From the NCBI GenBank assembly GCA_963800865.1, contig CAWDCL010000004.1, forward strand, positions 806,001 through 870,000: a stretch of 64,000 bases of DNA, written 5' to 3'. The notes under the pieces were generated by a model. It was not told the DNA's origin. It did not search any database and worked only from the letters and a program-made list of their open reading frames with translations. The first letter of the stretch is position 1, and each line of letters opens with the position of its first letter. The translations under genes and the position numbers were made by a program. This DNA is from JALOKP01 sp963800865. Lineage in GTDB: Bacteria; Acidobacteriota; Polarisedimenticolia; J045. This document shows, in pieces, positions 29,591 through 37,342 of this stretch.

Positions 29591-30508
29591 GTGTTCGCCG
29601 ACCTCGAATCGCCCGGCCGGCCGGCCGCCCCGCCGGTCCGGCTGAAGGACCGCCTGGCCGATCCGCGCCCGCTGGTCGCGGTCGAGCTGCGCCCGCCGCG
29701 GCGCGACCTCGAGGGGGTCGGCGCGATGGAGGCCTGGATCGACGCCTACCACGCGGTCCAGAGCCTGTCGGCGACCGACACCGTCGTCTTCCTGACCGAC
29801 AACGCGATCGGCAGCAGCGAGGAGGAGAACCTCGGCCACCTCGTGCGCAACCTCGGCCCCGCGGCGCGGCGCGAGCGGATCGTCCCGTTCCTGACGCTCA
29901 AGCACCCGCTGGACTACTGCCGCCGCTACGCCGGCCGCGCGCGCCGCGAGCGCTTCCCCGGGCTGGTCGTGCTGGGAGGCGACACGCACGACGCGATCCC
30001 GCGCTGCCTGCCGCACAGCTGGCAGCTGCGCGAGGCGCTGCGCGCGGAGCAGCCGGGGCTGCTGCTGGGCGGCTGGGTCAACCCGTACCGCGATCCCGCC
30101 GAGCAGGTCTCGCTGCTGCTCGATCACGGCGCGGGGCTGGACTTCCTGCTGACGCAGATCGTCTCGCACCACGACCTGGCGCCGGTCGCCGCCTTCGCCG
30201 AGGAGGCCGCGCGGCGCGGGCTGGCGCTGCCGACCTTCGCGGGCGTCTTCTTCTACCGCAGCGCGCGCCGGCAGACGCTCGACGCGCTGGCGCAGTTCAT
30301 CCCGGTCCCGGCCGCCGGCTTGTCGGCCGACTTCCTGGAGCGGAAGATGTCGGCCGAGGAGGTCGCGGCGGCGACGCTGTCGGCGCTGGCCGGCCTCGGC
30401 TTCACGCGCTTCTACATCTCGAACCTCGAGACGGGGCGGGCGCCCGCACGGCGGACGTCGATCGCGCGCCGCGCCGGGCTCTCCGCACCCGAAAGGACAC
30501 CCCGATGA
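29591..30508 (+). CDS. Methylenetetrahydrofolate reductase-like protein
   Basis: A TIM-barrel protein of 305 residues with MTHFR-type segments: LVAVELRPPRRDLEG, VFLTDNAIG, TLKHPLDYC, GLVVLGGDTHDAIPR, DFLLTQIVSHHD, FAGVFFYRSARRQTL. It is divergent from canonical MetF. In this family FAD and folate bind at the barrel mouth; the enzyme supplies methyl-folate for MetH, encoded 0.8 kb away. It could alternatively act on a different folate. GTG 29591 appears leaderless. It overlaps the thioredoxin gene by ATGA. Confidence 0.6.
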   Translation: MFADLESPGRPAAPPVRLKDRLADPRPLVAVELRPPRRDLEGVGAMEAWIDAYHAVQSLSATDTVVFLTDNAIGSSEEENLGHLVRNLGPAARRERIVPFLTLKHPLDYCRRYAGRARRERFPGLVVLGGDTHDAIPRCLPHSWQLREALRAEQPGLLLGGWVNPYRDPAEQVSLLLDHGAGLDFLLTQIVSHHDLAPVAAFAEEAARRGLALPTFAGVFFYRSARRQTLDALAQFIPVPAAGLSADFLERKMSAEEVAAATLSALAGLGFTRFYISNLETGRAPARRTSIARRAGLSAPERTPR

Positions 30509-31365
30509 GTGCCACCACCTACGACGTGACCACCGCCGGATTCGAGAAGGACGTGATCGAGAGGTCCGACGAGGCCGTCGTCGTGATCGACTTCTGGGCC
30601 CCCTGGTGCGGGCCGTGCAAGACGCTCGGCCCGATCCTGGAAGACGAGATCGGCAAGCTCGACGGCCGGGCCGTGCTGGCCAAGGTGAATGTCGACGAGA
30701 ACCCCGAGCTGGCGCAGGCCTTCCAGGCCCAGTCGATCCCGATGGTCGTCGCGATCCACAAGCGGCGGCCGGTCTCGTCGTTCCTCGGCGCGCAGCCGCG
30801 CGACGTCGTCGAGCAGTGGCTGAAGCAGGTCGTGCCGAGCGCGGCCGAGACCAGCCTGGAGTCGGCGAAGAAGCTGCTGGCCGAGCACGAGTACGCGCAG
30901 GCCGAGACGGTGCTGCGCAAGGTCCTCGCCGCCAACCCGAACGACCAGACCGCGCTGCTCGAGCTGGCGCGCGTGCTGGCGCGGCGCGGGGAGCGGGCCG
31001 AGGCGCTGGTGCTGCTCGACCGGATCCCCGCCGGGACCCCGGAGTACGACGCCGCCGAGCGCGAGCGGTTGATGTTTGCGATGTTCGACGCCGGGGAGCA
31101 GGCGGGGGACCTCGCGGCGGCCAAGGCGAAGGTCGCCGCGAACCCCGCGGACAGCGCGGCGCGCTTCGCGCTGGCCGGGGCGCACTGGCTGGAGGGGGAG
31201 ATCGAGCCGGCGCTCGCGGAGTTGCTGACGATCGTGCGCAAGGACCGCGCCTTCTGGGACGATGGGGCGCGCAAGGCGCTGCTGGCGTTGTTCGACTACC
31301 TCGGCGAGGGGATCCCGGCGGTCGACACCGCGCGCTCGGAGCTGGCGAACATCCTCTTTTCGTAG
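30505..31365 (+). CDS. cnoX: Thioredoxin-TPR protein (CnoX/YbbN-like)
   Basis: A protein of 286 residues. Thioredoxin domain about 1-110 with WAPWCGPCK (Cys35, Cys38) and the cis-Pro loop QSIPMVVAI, followed by tetratricopeptide-like helices (SAKKLLAEHEYAQAETVLRKV and two more units). CnoX holds unfolded proteins during oxidative stress and hands them to GroEL; here the active-site cysteines are present so redox activity is likely. Its TAG stop starts a GGGGCCGGCCC repeat remnant. Confidence 0.85.
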   Translation: MSATTYDVTTAGFEKDVIERSDEAVVVIDFWAPWCGPCKTLGPILEDEIGKLDGRAVLAKVNVDENPELAQAFQAQSIPMVVAIHKRRPVSSFLGAQPRDVVEQWLKQVVPSAAETSLESAKKLLAEHEYAQAETVLRKVLAANPNDQTALLELARVLARRGERAEALVLLDRIPAGTPEYDAAERERLMFAMFDAGEQAGDLAAAKAKVAANPADSAARFALAGAHWLEGEIEPALAELLTIVRKDRAFWDDGARKALLALFDYLGEGIPAVDTARSELANILFS

Positions 31366-31391
31366 GCGGGGCCGGCCCGAACGGGGCGAAC

Positions 31392-31531
31392 GGTTCCTTA
31401 GGGCCGGCCTCCGTGCCGGCCCGAAGGGCAGCGCAACGGTTCCTGTAGGGGCCGGCCTCCGTGCCGGCCCGAAAGGGCAGCGCAACGGTTCCTGTAGGGG
31501 CCGGCCTCCGTGCCGGCCCGAAAGGGCAGCG
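31392..31531. repeat. Three tandem 49-bp units carrying the GTAGGGGCCGG palindrome
   Basis: Units at 31392-31437, 31438-31486 and 31487-31531 are nearly identical; the first is slightly shorter and the third is cut at the ferredoxin start. Each contains the hairpin arm GGCCGGCCTCCGTGCCGGCC, as at 6.7 and 61.1 kb. The last unit ends two bases before the ferredoxin ATG and supplies its AAAGGG ribosome-binding sequence. No unique spacers, so not a CRISPR array. Confidence 0.85.
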
Positions 31532-31533
31532 TG

Positions 31534-31911
31534 ATGGCCGACGACGCGCTCCAGGTGAAGCTCGGCAAGCTCAACGTCGGCCGCGCGCGCCGGCACCTGT
31601 TCCTCTGCGCGCAGCAGTCCAAGCCGAAGTGCTCGACCTACGAGGAGAGCGCGGCCGTCTGGGCCTACGTCAAGCAGCGCCTGAAAGAGCTGGGGCTCGA
31701 GGGGCCGGAGGCCGGCGATCCGTGCGTCCTGCGCAACAGGGTCGACTGCCTGCGGATCTGCCAGGACGGGCCGATCGCGGTCGTTTACCCGGAGGGGGTC
31801 TGGTACCGCGGGGTGACCGTCGAGGTCGCGGAGCGGATCATCCAGGAGCACCTGATCGGGGGTCATCCGGTCGAGGAGTTCGTGATTGCTCGGGCGCCGT
31901 TGAACGGCTGA
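31534..31911 (+). CDS. Thioredoxin-like 2Fe-2S ferredoxin
   Basis: A protein of 125 residues. Cys pattern HLFLCAQQSKPKC near the N-terminus and NRVDCLRICQDGP near the middle are the four 2Fe-2S ligands of the thioredoxin-fold ferredoxin family (as in Aquifex Fd and NuoE). VVYPEGVWYRGVT follows as usual. Cytoplasmic electron carrier, partner unknown. ATG 31534 lies 7 nt after AAAGGG contributed by the last tandem repeat unit. Stop TGA lies in the 30-bp inverted repeat. Confidence 0.85.
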   Translation: MADDALQVKLGKLNVGRARRHLFLCAQQSKPKCSTYEESAAVWAYVKQRLKELGLEGPEAGDPCVLRNRVDCLRICQDGPIAVVYPEGVWYRGVTVEVAERIIQEHLIGGHPVEEFVIARAPLNG

Positions 31912-31980
31912 CGCGTGAAAGTGCCCCCCCGGGGCGCGGGCTCCATTCGGGCGCCCCGGGGGGGCACTTTCACGCGTCAG
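31908..31980. repeat. Perfect 30-bp inverted repeat between convergent genes
   Basis: Arms 31908-31937 and 31951-31980 are exact reverse complements around a 13-nt loop. Each arm holds the TGA stop of its adjacent gene (31909-31911 for the ferredoxin, 31977-31979 for the NRDE gene). It can form a very stable hairpin in either transcript and may act as a bidirectional terminator, although no T-run follows. The exactness of the arms suggests recent formation or active maintenance. Confidence 0.85.
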
Positions 31981-32705
31981 CCTCCGGGCGCGAGCTGGAC
32001 GGTTAGGACCGGCCGATCTTCGCACGGTGCTTCTGGCTGGTAGGTGAGTTGAATCGCCGTTCCCTGGACGGTGATCGTGGTGAGGCTGACCGTCTCGGCT
32101 TCGTCGCGATGCATGCAGGGGGAGTAGGGGCCGCGGTCGGGGTGGTGGCTGCGGTGGAAGGCATCGAGCGCCGCGCGCGTGATCCCGCCGTGCTGAGCGG
32201 CGACGCGGGCGAGCGTGCCGCGACGGGAGCGGGCGACGCCGTCGGCGTCGCGGCCCGATGACGTCAAGGGAAGGGCGGCGGCGTCGAGTGGGAACGCCTC
32301 GATCGATTCGCCGTCCCAGCGCAGGGCGCGCGGCGCCTCGCCCACGCCGAAGAGGGCCAGCGTGAACGGCTGATAGCGCGCGAGGTCGGCGTGGGAGAGG
32401 GCCTCCCCGGCGGCCTCGACGGTCGTCGAACCTCCCAGCCCCAGCACCAGCAGCCCGCGGCTGATCGGCGGCCGGTCCAGCGGGAAGGGGTGGTCGCGGA
32501 ACAGGTTCAGCAGGCAGGCCGCGACGCCCCGCTCGTTGACGAAGGCCCATGTCCCGCCGGCCTCCCCGTCGCGCGGCGCGACGAAGTGGAGGCCCGCGGC
32601 CGAGTCGATCCGCGGCGGCTCCGCCGGGCGGCGCGAGCGCCGCTCGTCGCGGTTGAAGAAGACCGCGTAGCCGTCCGGCTCGACGATCCAGCTGAGGGTG
32701 CACAT
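31977..32705 (-). CDS. NRDE/TANGO2-family protein
   Basis: A protein of 242 residues starting MCTLSW with FFNRDERRSR, the NRDE motif that names the family (DUF833, TANGO2 homologues). Cys2 is the expected N-terminal nucleophile of an Ntn-hydrolase-like fold. Family members are linked to heme or lipid handling, but the bacterial role is unsettled. Ends in the perfect inverted repeat. Intact. Confidence 0.85.
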   Translation of the reverse strand: MCTLSWIVEPDGYAVFFNRDERRSRRPAEPPRIDSAAGLHFVAPRDGEAGGTWAFVNERGVAACLLNLFRDHPFPLDRPPISRGLLVLGLGGSTTVEAAGEALSHADLARYQPFTLALFGVGEAPRALRWDGESIEAFPLDAAALPLTSSGRDADGVARSRRGTLARVAAQHGGITRAALDAFHRSHHPDRGPYSPCMHRDEAETVSLTTITVQGTAIQLTYQPEAPCEDRPVLTVQLAPGG

Positions 32706-32821
32706 GGCGCGGCGGGAGTATGCCTGAAACGGGGCAGCACCGAAGTCGGCGAAACGATAGGCGCCAAAGTCGGGGGCCGAGTGCTGGGCCCACCGGCTGA
32801 CGGCGAGTCCCTGGAGGCGTG

Positions 32822-33301
32822 ATGGATCCCGCGATCCTGCTGCTGATCGTCGTCTTCGTCCTGGCGCCGAGCTTCGGCATGTTCATGCTCGCCGCGGCCC
32901 GCACGCCGGCGCTGCACCGCGAGGTCGTGCGGGCGCTGCGCGAGACCGGCCGCGCCGGAGGTCCGGCCTACGACGACGGGGCGCTCGCGGGCTGGGTTCC
33001 GTGGCGCGTCCCGCCCGGCCTCGAGGAGGTCTACGCCGAACCCGAGCACGCCGGGGGCGAGCCGGTACGCAACGCCGTTGCCCTGTGGCGCGCCAACCGC
33101 CGTCTCGCCTTCGTCATGCTGGCCGCGCTGGCGATCGACGCCGTGCTGCTGGCGCCTGGTCGTGCTCTGGCTGGCGCGCGCGCTGACGCTCAGTGGTGCC
33201 GGCGCAGCAGCCGCCCGAGCGACGCGACCAGCAGCACCGCGACCAGCACCGGCCCGAACGGCTGGTCGAGCAGGATCGCCGCCGCGAACGCGACCAGGTA
33301 G
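32822..33301 (+). CDS. Small membrane protein, 3' end uncertain
   Basis: ATG 32822 starts a hydrophobic helix (ILLLIVVFVLAPSFGMFML), followed by a polar region (PWRVPPGLEEVYAEPEH) and a second helix (LAFVMLAALAIDAVLLA). Near 33155 an extra C appears to shift the frame, since the alternative frame continues hydrophobically (LVVLWLARAL). The listed stop at 33301 is that of the unshifted frame and overlaps znuB on the other strand; the true end is probably near 33186. No family recognised. Confidence 0.45.
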   Translation: MDPAILLLIVVFVLAPSFGMFMLAAARTPALHREVVRALRETGRAGGPAYDDGALAGWVPWRVPPGLEEVYAEPEHAGGEPVRNAVALWRANRRLAFVMLAALAIDAVLLAPGRALAGARADAQWCRRSSRPSDATSSTATSTGPNGWSSRIAAANATR

Positions 33302-33978
33302 CAGACGAGCGCCACCCCGACGCTCCCGATCAGCGTCTTCTTCCAGCCCGGCGCGAAGCGGAAGGCGATCCAGGGCGGCACGAAGACCAGCGCGAAGGCG
33401 GCGAAGACGCCGATCGCCGTCGCCGCGAAGGCCAGCGTCACCGCGACCAGCAGGTCGAAGACGACGTCGTGGTGCGGGGTGGCCAGGCCGTTGGCGCGGA
33501 AGAAGTCCGGGAAGAAGCGCCCCAGCAGGAGCCGGCGCGAGATCCAGGGGAGGACCGCCGCGGTCAGCAGCACCAGCGAGCCCAGCCCCTCGAGGTGCGG
33601 CAGGCCGGTGAAGTAGAGCTGCCCCTGGATCAGCGCGCGCGACAGGTCGTCGCCGTGCGTCGAGTTGGCGGCGGCGATCAGCGCGACGCTCCAGCCGAAG
33701 AGGATCATCACCGCGTAGGCGTCGTTGCCGGTCCGGCCGACCAGCGCCTTGGCCGCCGCGGCCAGCGCCGCCGCGACCAGCGCGACCAGCAGCACCGGCT
33801 CGAGGAACATCCCGCCCAGCACCACGCCGGCCGCCGCCGCCTGCGCCAGGCCGAGCGCCGCCAGCCACTCCTCGCGCAGCCGGATGTAGCAGCCGAGCAC
33901 GGGCAGCAGCAGCGCCAGCGCCAGCCCGTTCAGGAACGGCAGCAGGAACAGCCGGTCGAAGACGAGCCCGATGTTCAC
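33190..33978 (-). CDS. znuB: Metal ABC transporter permease (ZnuB/MntB type)
   Basis: A membrane protein of 262 residues with about eight helices of the ABC-3 family (LALLLPVLGCYIRLREEWLAALGLAQ; FVPPWIAFRF). GTG 33978 overlaps the ATPase stop (GTGA). With the neighbouring ATPase and TroA-type binding protein it forms an importer for zinc or manganese; specificity is inferred from the co-located barrel and His/Cys-rich protein. Confidence 0.8.
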   Translation of the reverse strand: MNIGLVFDRLFLLPFLNGLALALLLPVLGCYIRLREEWLAALGLAQAAAAGVVLGGMFLEPVLLVALVAAALAAAAKALVGRTGNDAYAVMILFGWSVALIAAANSTHGDDLSRALIQGQLYFTGLPHLEGLGSLVLLTAAVLPWISRRLLLGRFFPDFFRANGLATPHHDVVFDLLVAVTLAFAATAIGVFAAFALVFVPPWIAFRFAPGWKKTLIGSVGVALVCYLVAFAAAILLDQPFGPVLVAVLLVASLGRLLRRHH

Positions 33979-34541
33979 GCGCCCACCTCGACGATCGTCG
34001 TCGCGATCCGCTCCAGGAACTCGTGCTCGTGCGTCACGACCAGCACGCCGCGCTGCTCGCGCCAGGCCAGCAGCAGGTCGCCCAGCGTCTCGATCGTCCC
34101 GGGGTCCATGTTGTTGGTCGGCTCGTCGAGGTAGATCAGGTCGGCCGGGCTGCCGAGCGCGGCCCAGACCTGCAGCAGCTGGAACTGCCCGCCCGACAGC
34201 CGGTCGACGCGCGGGTCGAGCAGCGGCTGCAGCGCGGGCGGTGCGTCGCGGTCCCTGGCGCGCGTCAGGTGGAGCAGCTCGTGCCCCGTGATCGGCATCT
34301 CCGGCAGCTTCACCGGCCGTTGCGTCTGGACCATCACGCGCGTTCCCGCACGCCGCACGACCGAGCCGGAGAAGACGCGCACGGAGCCGATGATCGCGCG
34401 CAGGATCGTCGACTTGCCGCACCCGTTTGGACCGGTCAGGCCGACGATCTCGCCCGCGCGGACCGCGAACGAGAGGGGGCCGACCACGGGCTCTCCGTAG
34501 CCCGCGACCAGCCCCTTCACATCGAGCAGCGGCTCGCTCAC
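33975..34541 (-). CDS. znuC: Metal ABC transporter ATPase (ZnuC type)
   Basis: A protein of 188 residues. Walker A GLTGPNGCGKSTILRA, signature LSGGQFQLLQVWAAL, Walker B LIYLDEPTNNMDP, switch VVTHEHEF. Somewhat shorter than typical ZnuC. GTG 34541 overlaps the znuA stop; its own stop overlaps znuB. Energises the importer at the inner membrane. Confidence 0.85.
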   Translation of the reverse strand: MSEPLLDVKGLVAGYGEPVVGPLSFAVRAGEIVGLTGPNGCGKSTILRAIIGSVRVFSGSVVRRAGTRVMVQTQRPVKLPEMPITGHELLHLTRARDRDAPPALQPLLDPRVDRLSGGQFQLLQVWAALGSPADLIYLDEPTNNMDPGTIETLGDLLLAWREQRGVLVVTHEHEFLERIATTIVEVGA

Positions 34542-35429
34542 GAGCGCGAGCTTGCCACCGCAACGACCCACTTGTCGACGAGGTCGAGGTACGCCGTCGC
34601 GTCGCCGTCGATCGCGACCTCGAGCGGGAGCTGCTGCGCCGTCCAGCCGAGTTCCTTCGCCACCCGGTTCGGGCCGTCCGAGGACTGGAAGACCGCGTAG
34701 AGGATCACCCCCTTCTTTCCCGAGAGGGTCGTCACGAGGTCCTTGATCGACGACGCGGTCGGGGGGATCCCGGGAAGCGGCTCGATGTAGCCCAGCACCG
34801 GGACGCCCAGCAGGCTCGCGAGGTAGTTGCCGTCCTTGTGATAGAAGACGATCCCCGGCGCTCCCGCCGCCCGCTGCTTCCACCCCGGAACGCGCGCGGC
34901 GACCGCTTTCCCGAACGCCGCGGCGTTGGCCGCGAACTCCGCCTTGTGGGCCGGGTCGAGCGCCGCCATCCGCTCCGCGAGCGCGGTCGCGATCGTCGCC
35001 ATCCGTTCCGGGTCGAGATAGAAGTGAGGATTGCCGAGCGGGTGGACGTCCCCCTTGGCCCGGTCGGCCGCGCCCCCCTTCTCGATCAGGTCGACCTGCG
35101 CCGCTCCCTCGAAGTAACCCGGCTGGCCCGCGAGGATCTTCGGGTTGTTGCGCACTGGACAGCGCCGAGGGAAGCCAGCCGGTCTCCAGTTCGGCGCCGA
35201 CCGCCACCAGCAGGTCGGCGTTGCGCAGCGCGATCATCATGCTCGGCTTGGCCAGCAGGTAGTGGGCGTCGCGGTCGGGCGGAGCGAGGACGGTGACCTT
35301 GACCTGGTCGCCGCCGACCGTGCGCGCCAGCATCCCCATGCTGGAGGTCGTGGCGACGACGTTGAGCCTGGCCTCGGCGGGCAGGGCGAGGGCGGCGGCG
35401 AGGATCGTGACACAGGCGAGTCTGCTCAT
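34538..35429 (-). CDS. znuA: Metal ABC transporter binding protein (ZnuA/TroA type), frame disruption near 35156
   Basis: ATG 35429 starts a signal peptide (LACVTILAAALALPAEA). Then VVATTSSMGMLARTVGG, DAHYLLAKPSMMIALRNADLLV (first metal His), NPHFYLDPERM (second His), FYHKDGNYLASL (third His). An extra base near 35156 separates ALS from NNPKILAG; removing it gives about 296 residues. Delivers zinc or manganese to ZnuBC. Confidence 0.8.
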
Positions 35430-35440
35430 GGCCGGCCCCC

Positions 35441-36859
35441 TCAGAACTTGTGCGCGCCGTGCGCGCCGAGGCTGAACTGCAGCTGGATGGTGTAGGCGTC
35501 GACCTTGGTCGGGGTGCCGTCCACCGTGACGTCGATCCGCTCGTACTGCGCGCGGCAGCGGGAGAACTCGGTCGGATTGAATGTCATGTCTCCGGACCAC
35601 CGGGAGGTCGAGCCGAAGTTCTCCGTCACGCCGCCTCCGCGGACCTGGTTGGAGGAGCCGGCCTGGTCGTAGCGGACGCCGGCGGTCCAGCGCTTCGCGA
35701 AACCGTAGACCGCCTGGACGTAGTACGCGTCCTGGTCGAAGGTGAACGGGACGGGCGGGACCGACTCGCCGTCCACGGCCACCAGGTCGAGGTCCCGGTT
35801 GCGGGCGATGTACTCCCCCTGGAGCGTCAGGTCGCCCTGGCCGAACTCCTTCGGCGAGTCGTACTTGTAGACGACGTCGATCCCCCAGAAGTCGGTCGAG
35901 CCCTCGTAGGCGTGGTCGACCTCGCCGTCGCCGTCCTGGTCCTGCAGCTCCTGGTGGGTCCGCCCCGTCCCGTAGAAGCCGCCGATCTGGAGCGCGTTGC
36001 TGTACCCGACGTCCGGCGCGACCTTCACGAACAGGTCGAACAGGCGCGGCCCGGCGTGGTTCTCGAACCAGGGCGTGTCGTCGCTCTCGCCGTAGTAGGA
36101 GGAGACCCCGGGGTTCACCCCCTGCGCCGCCTCGATCCCGATCCGCGTGTAGAAGGGGAGCGGCGGCAGCCAGTTGAGCTGGACGCCGGCCTCGTTCAGC
36201 GCGCCGCCGAAGATCAGCTGGTAGGGGAGCGCGGTGTCGACGAAGTCCCACTGGTGCGGGTGCTGCGAGTTCTGGTAGCCGATGCCGCTGTAGAACTGGC
36301 CGACCTTGAGCTGGAACCCGGGGATGAACTTCCGGGTCTGCGCGTAGGCCTCCTCGACCTCGATCCCGTCGCCCGAGATCGCGAGGATCGCCCAGAGGTC
36401 GAAGTAGGGGTCGACGGTGCCGCTGAAGGAGAGCTCCGTCTCGCGCAGCGAGAATCCTTCCGCGGTCGCCTCGGGTTCGACGCCGGAGAGCGGGAAGCCG
36501 TCGGCTGCGGCCAGGATCTCGGCGCCTGCGCCGTCGACATCGTCCCGGTAGAAGACGCCGTCGAAGATCACGGCGATCGACGGATTGAAGGCCGACGGGT
36601 TGGAGACGGAGTCACTGCTGCTCCCCCCGACCAGGTTGTAGGGGACGAGCCCGACCGGGTCGAGCGGGCCGCGCGGCCCCGTAGCGGTGCTCGGCGGCTG
36701 TGCCGCGGTCGGGGCCGGGGGAGGGGATGGATCCTGCGGAGGAGAGGGGGCCGGCGGCGCCGGAACGGCCTCCTCCGGAGGGGTCTCGGCCCGGCTCACG
36801 TCCGCGGCGCACGTCGCCGCGAACAGGAGCGCGAGCGGGATCGCGATCGCTCTTCTCAT
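35441..36859 (-). CDS. Outer-membrane beta-barrel (porin-like), probably metal-linked
   Basis: A protein of 472 residues. Signal peptide about 1-25, a Pro-rich linker (about 30-65), then alternating beta strands with many aromatic residues (LKVGQFYSGIGYQNSQHPHQWD, FVKVAPDVGYSNALQIGGFYG, YYVQAVYGFAKRWTAGVRYDQ) and a C-terminal Phe, typical of outer-membrane barrels. It precedes znuA by 12 bp on the same strand, implying that it helps zinc or manganese cross the outer membrane. Not a TonB-dependent receptor: no plug domain. Confidence 0.7.
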   Translation of the reverse strand: MRRAIAIPLALLFAATCAADVSRAETPPEEAVPAPPAPSPPQDPSPPPAPTAAQPPSTATGPRGPLDPVGLVPYNLVGGSSSDSVSNPSAFNPSIAVIFDGVFYRDDVDGAGAEILAAADGFPLSGVEPEATAEGFSLRETELSFSGTVDPYFDLWAILAISGDGIEVEEAYAQTRKFIPGFQLKVGQFYSGIGYQNSQHPHQWDFVDTALPYQLIFGGALNEAGVQLNWLPPLPFYTRIGIEAAQGVNPGVSSYYGESDDTPWFENHAGPRLFDLFVKVAPDVGYSNALQIGGFYGTGRTHQELQDQDGDGEVDHAYEGSTDFWGIDVVYKYDSPKEFGQGDLTLQGEYIARNRDLDLVAVDGESVPPVPFTFDQDAYYVQAVYGFAKRWTAGVRYDQAGSSNQVRGGGVTENFGSTSRWSGDMTFNPTEFSRCRAQYERIDVTVDGTPTKVDAYTIQLQFSLGAHGAHKF

Positions 36860-36939
36860 GTCCGTTGTCCTCGTTCCGATCCTGAAAAATCCGCCCGCGC
36901 GTCCGGGGGGACGCGCGGCGACACGAAGCACGCAAGGGC

Positions 36940-37230
36940 TCAGGCGAGCGGCGGGCTGCGGGGATCGGGAAGAGCGAAGAGCGGCGGGAAGCCGGGGAGC
37001 GACGCCTCGGAGGCCCGGACCGGCACCGCGCCGGCGTCCGGCGCGGGGACCGCGGCGGCATCCGGGAGGACGACGCCGTGGTGCGACGCGATCTGGCAGA
37101 CGGGACACGCGAAGTGCTCGTCGGCGAGGCCGTGGTGGTGCACGAACGGGGCGAGGATCGTGACGGCGAGCGCCAGCACGCCGAGCAGCGCGATCCAGGA
37201 CGTCATCCGTTCCCGCACGAGGGGCTTCAC
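36940..37230 (-). CDS. Small membrane protein with HHH and CxxC motifs (DUF2946-like)
   Basis: One membrane helix (WIALLGVLALAVTILAPFV) is followed by HHHGLADEHFACPVCQIASHH, a likely metal-binding cluster, and a Pro/Ala-rich tail. The His cluster after the helix resembles DUF2946-type proteins of metal-transport loci. GTG 37230 is chosen because a TTGACA-N17-TAGCCT promoter ends 7 nt before it; ATG 37206 is the alternative. First gene of the metal-uptake operon. Confidence 0.6.
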   Translation of the reverse strand: MKPLVRERMTSWIALLGVLALAVTILAPFVHHHGLADEHFACPVCQIASHHGVVLPDAAAVPAPDAGAVPVRASEASLPGFPPLFALPDPRSPPLA

Positions 37231-37237
37231 GGGGCGG

Positions 37238-37266
37238 AGGCTAGCGGGGTGGTGCGGGGCTGTCAA
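37238..37266 (-). promoter_or_regulatory. Promoter TTGACA-N17-TAGCCT for the metal-uptake operon
   Basis: Minus strand: perfect TTGACA at 37266-37261, 17-nt spacer, TAGCCT at 37243-37238, then 7 nt to GTG 37230. A CTGTCA-N13-TGACAG palindrome (37260-37284) overlaps the -35 and could be an operator for a metal regulator, although it does not match a Zur box that I know. Confidence 0.55.
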
Positions 37267-37342
37267 GAATCGGCGAGGTGACAGAGGCCGGGGGCGACCG
37301 CCCGCGCGCCGGGTACAATCGGCACCCTCCGCGGGAGAGCCG

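Noticed and set aside
31392..31531. CRISPR-like array
   Set aside because: Units are contiguous with no variable spacers, no cas genes nearby, and the same palindrome occurs singly elsewhere.
33140..33611. Extension of the small membrane protein to 33611 in the shifted frame
   Set aside because: This would run antisense through znuB with low-complexity Arg/Ala content.
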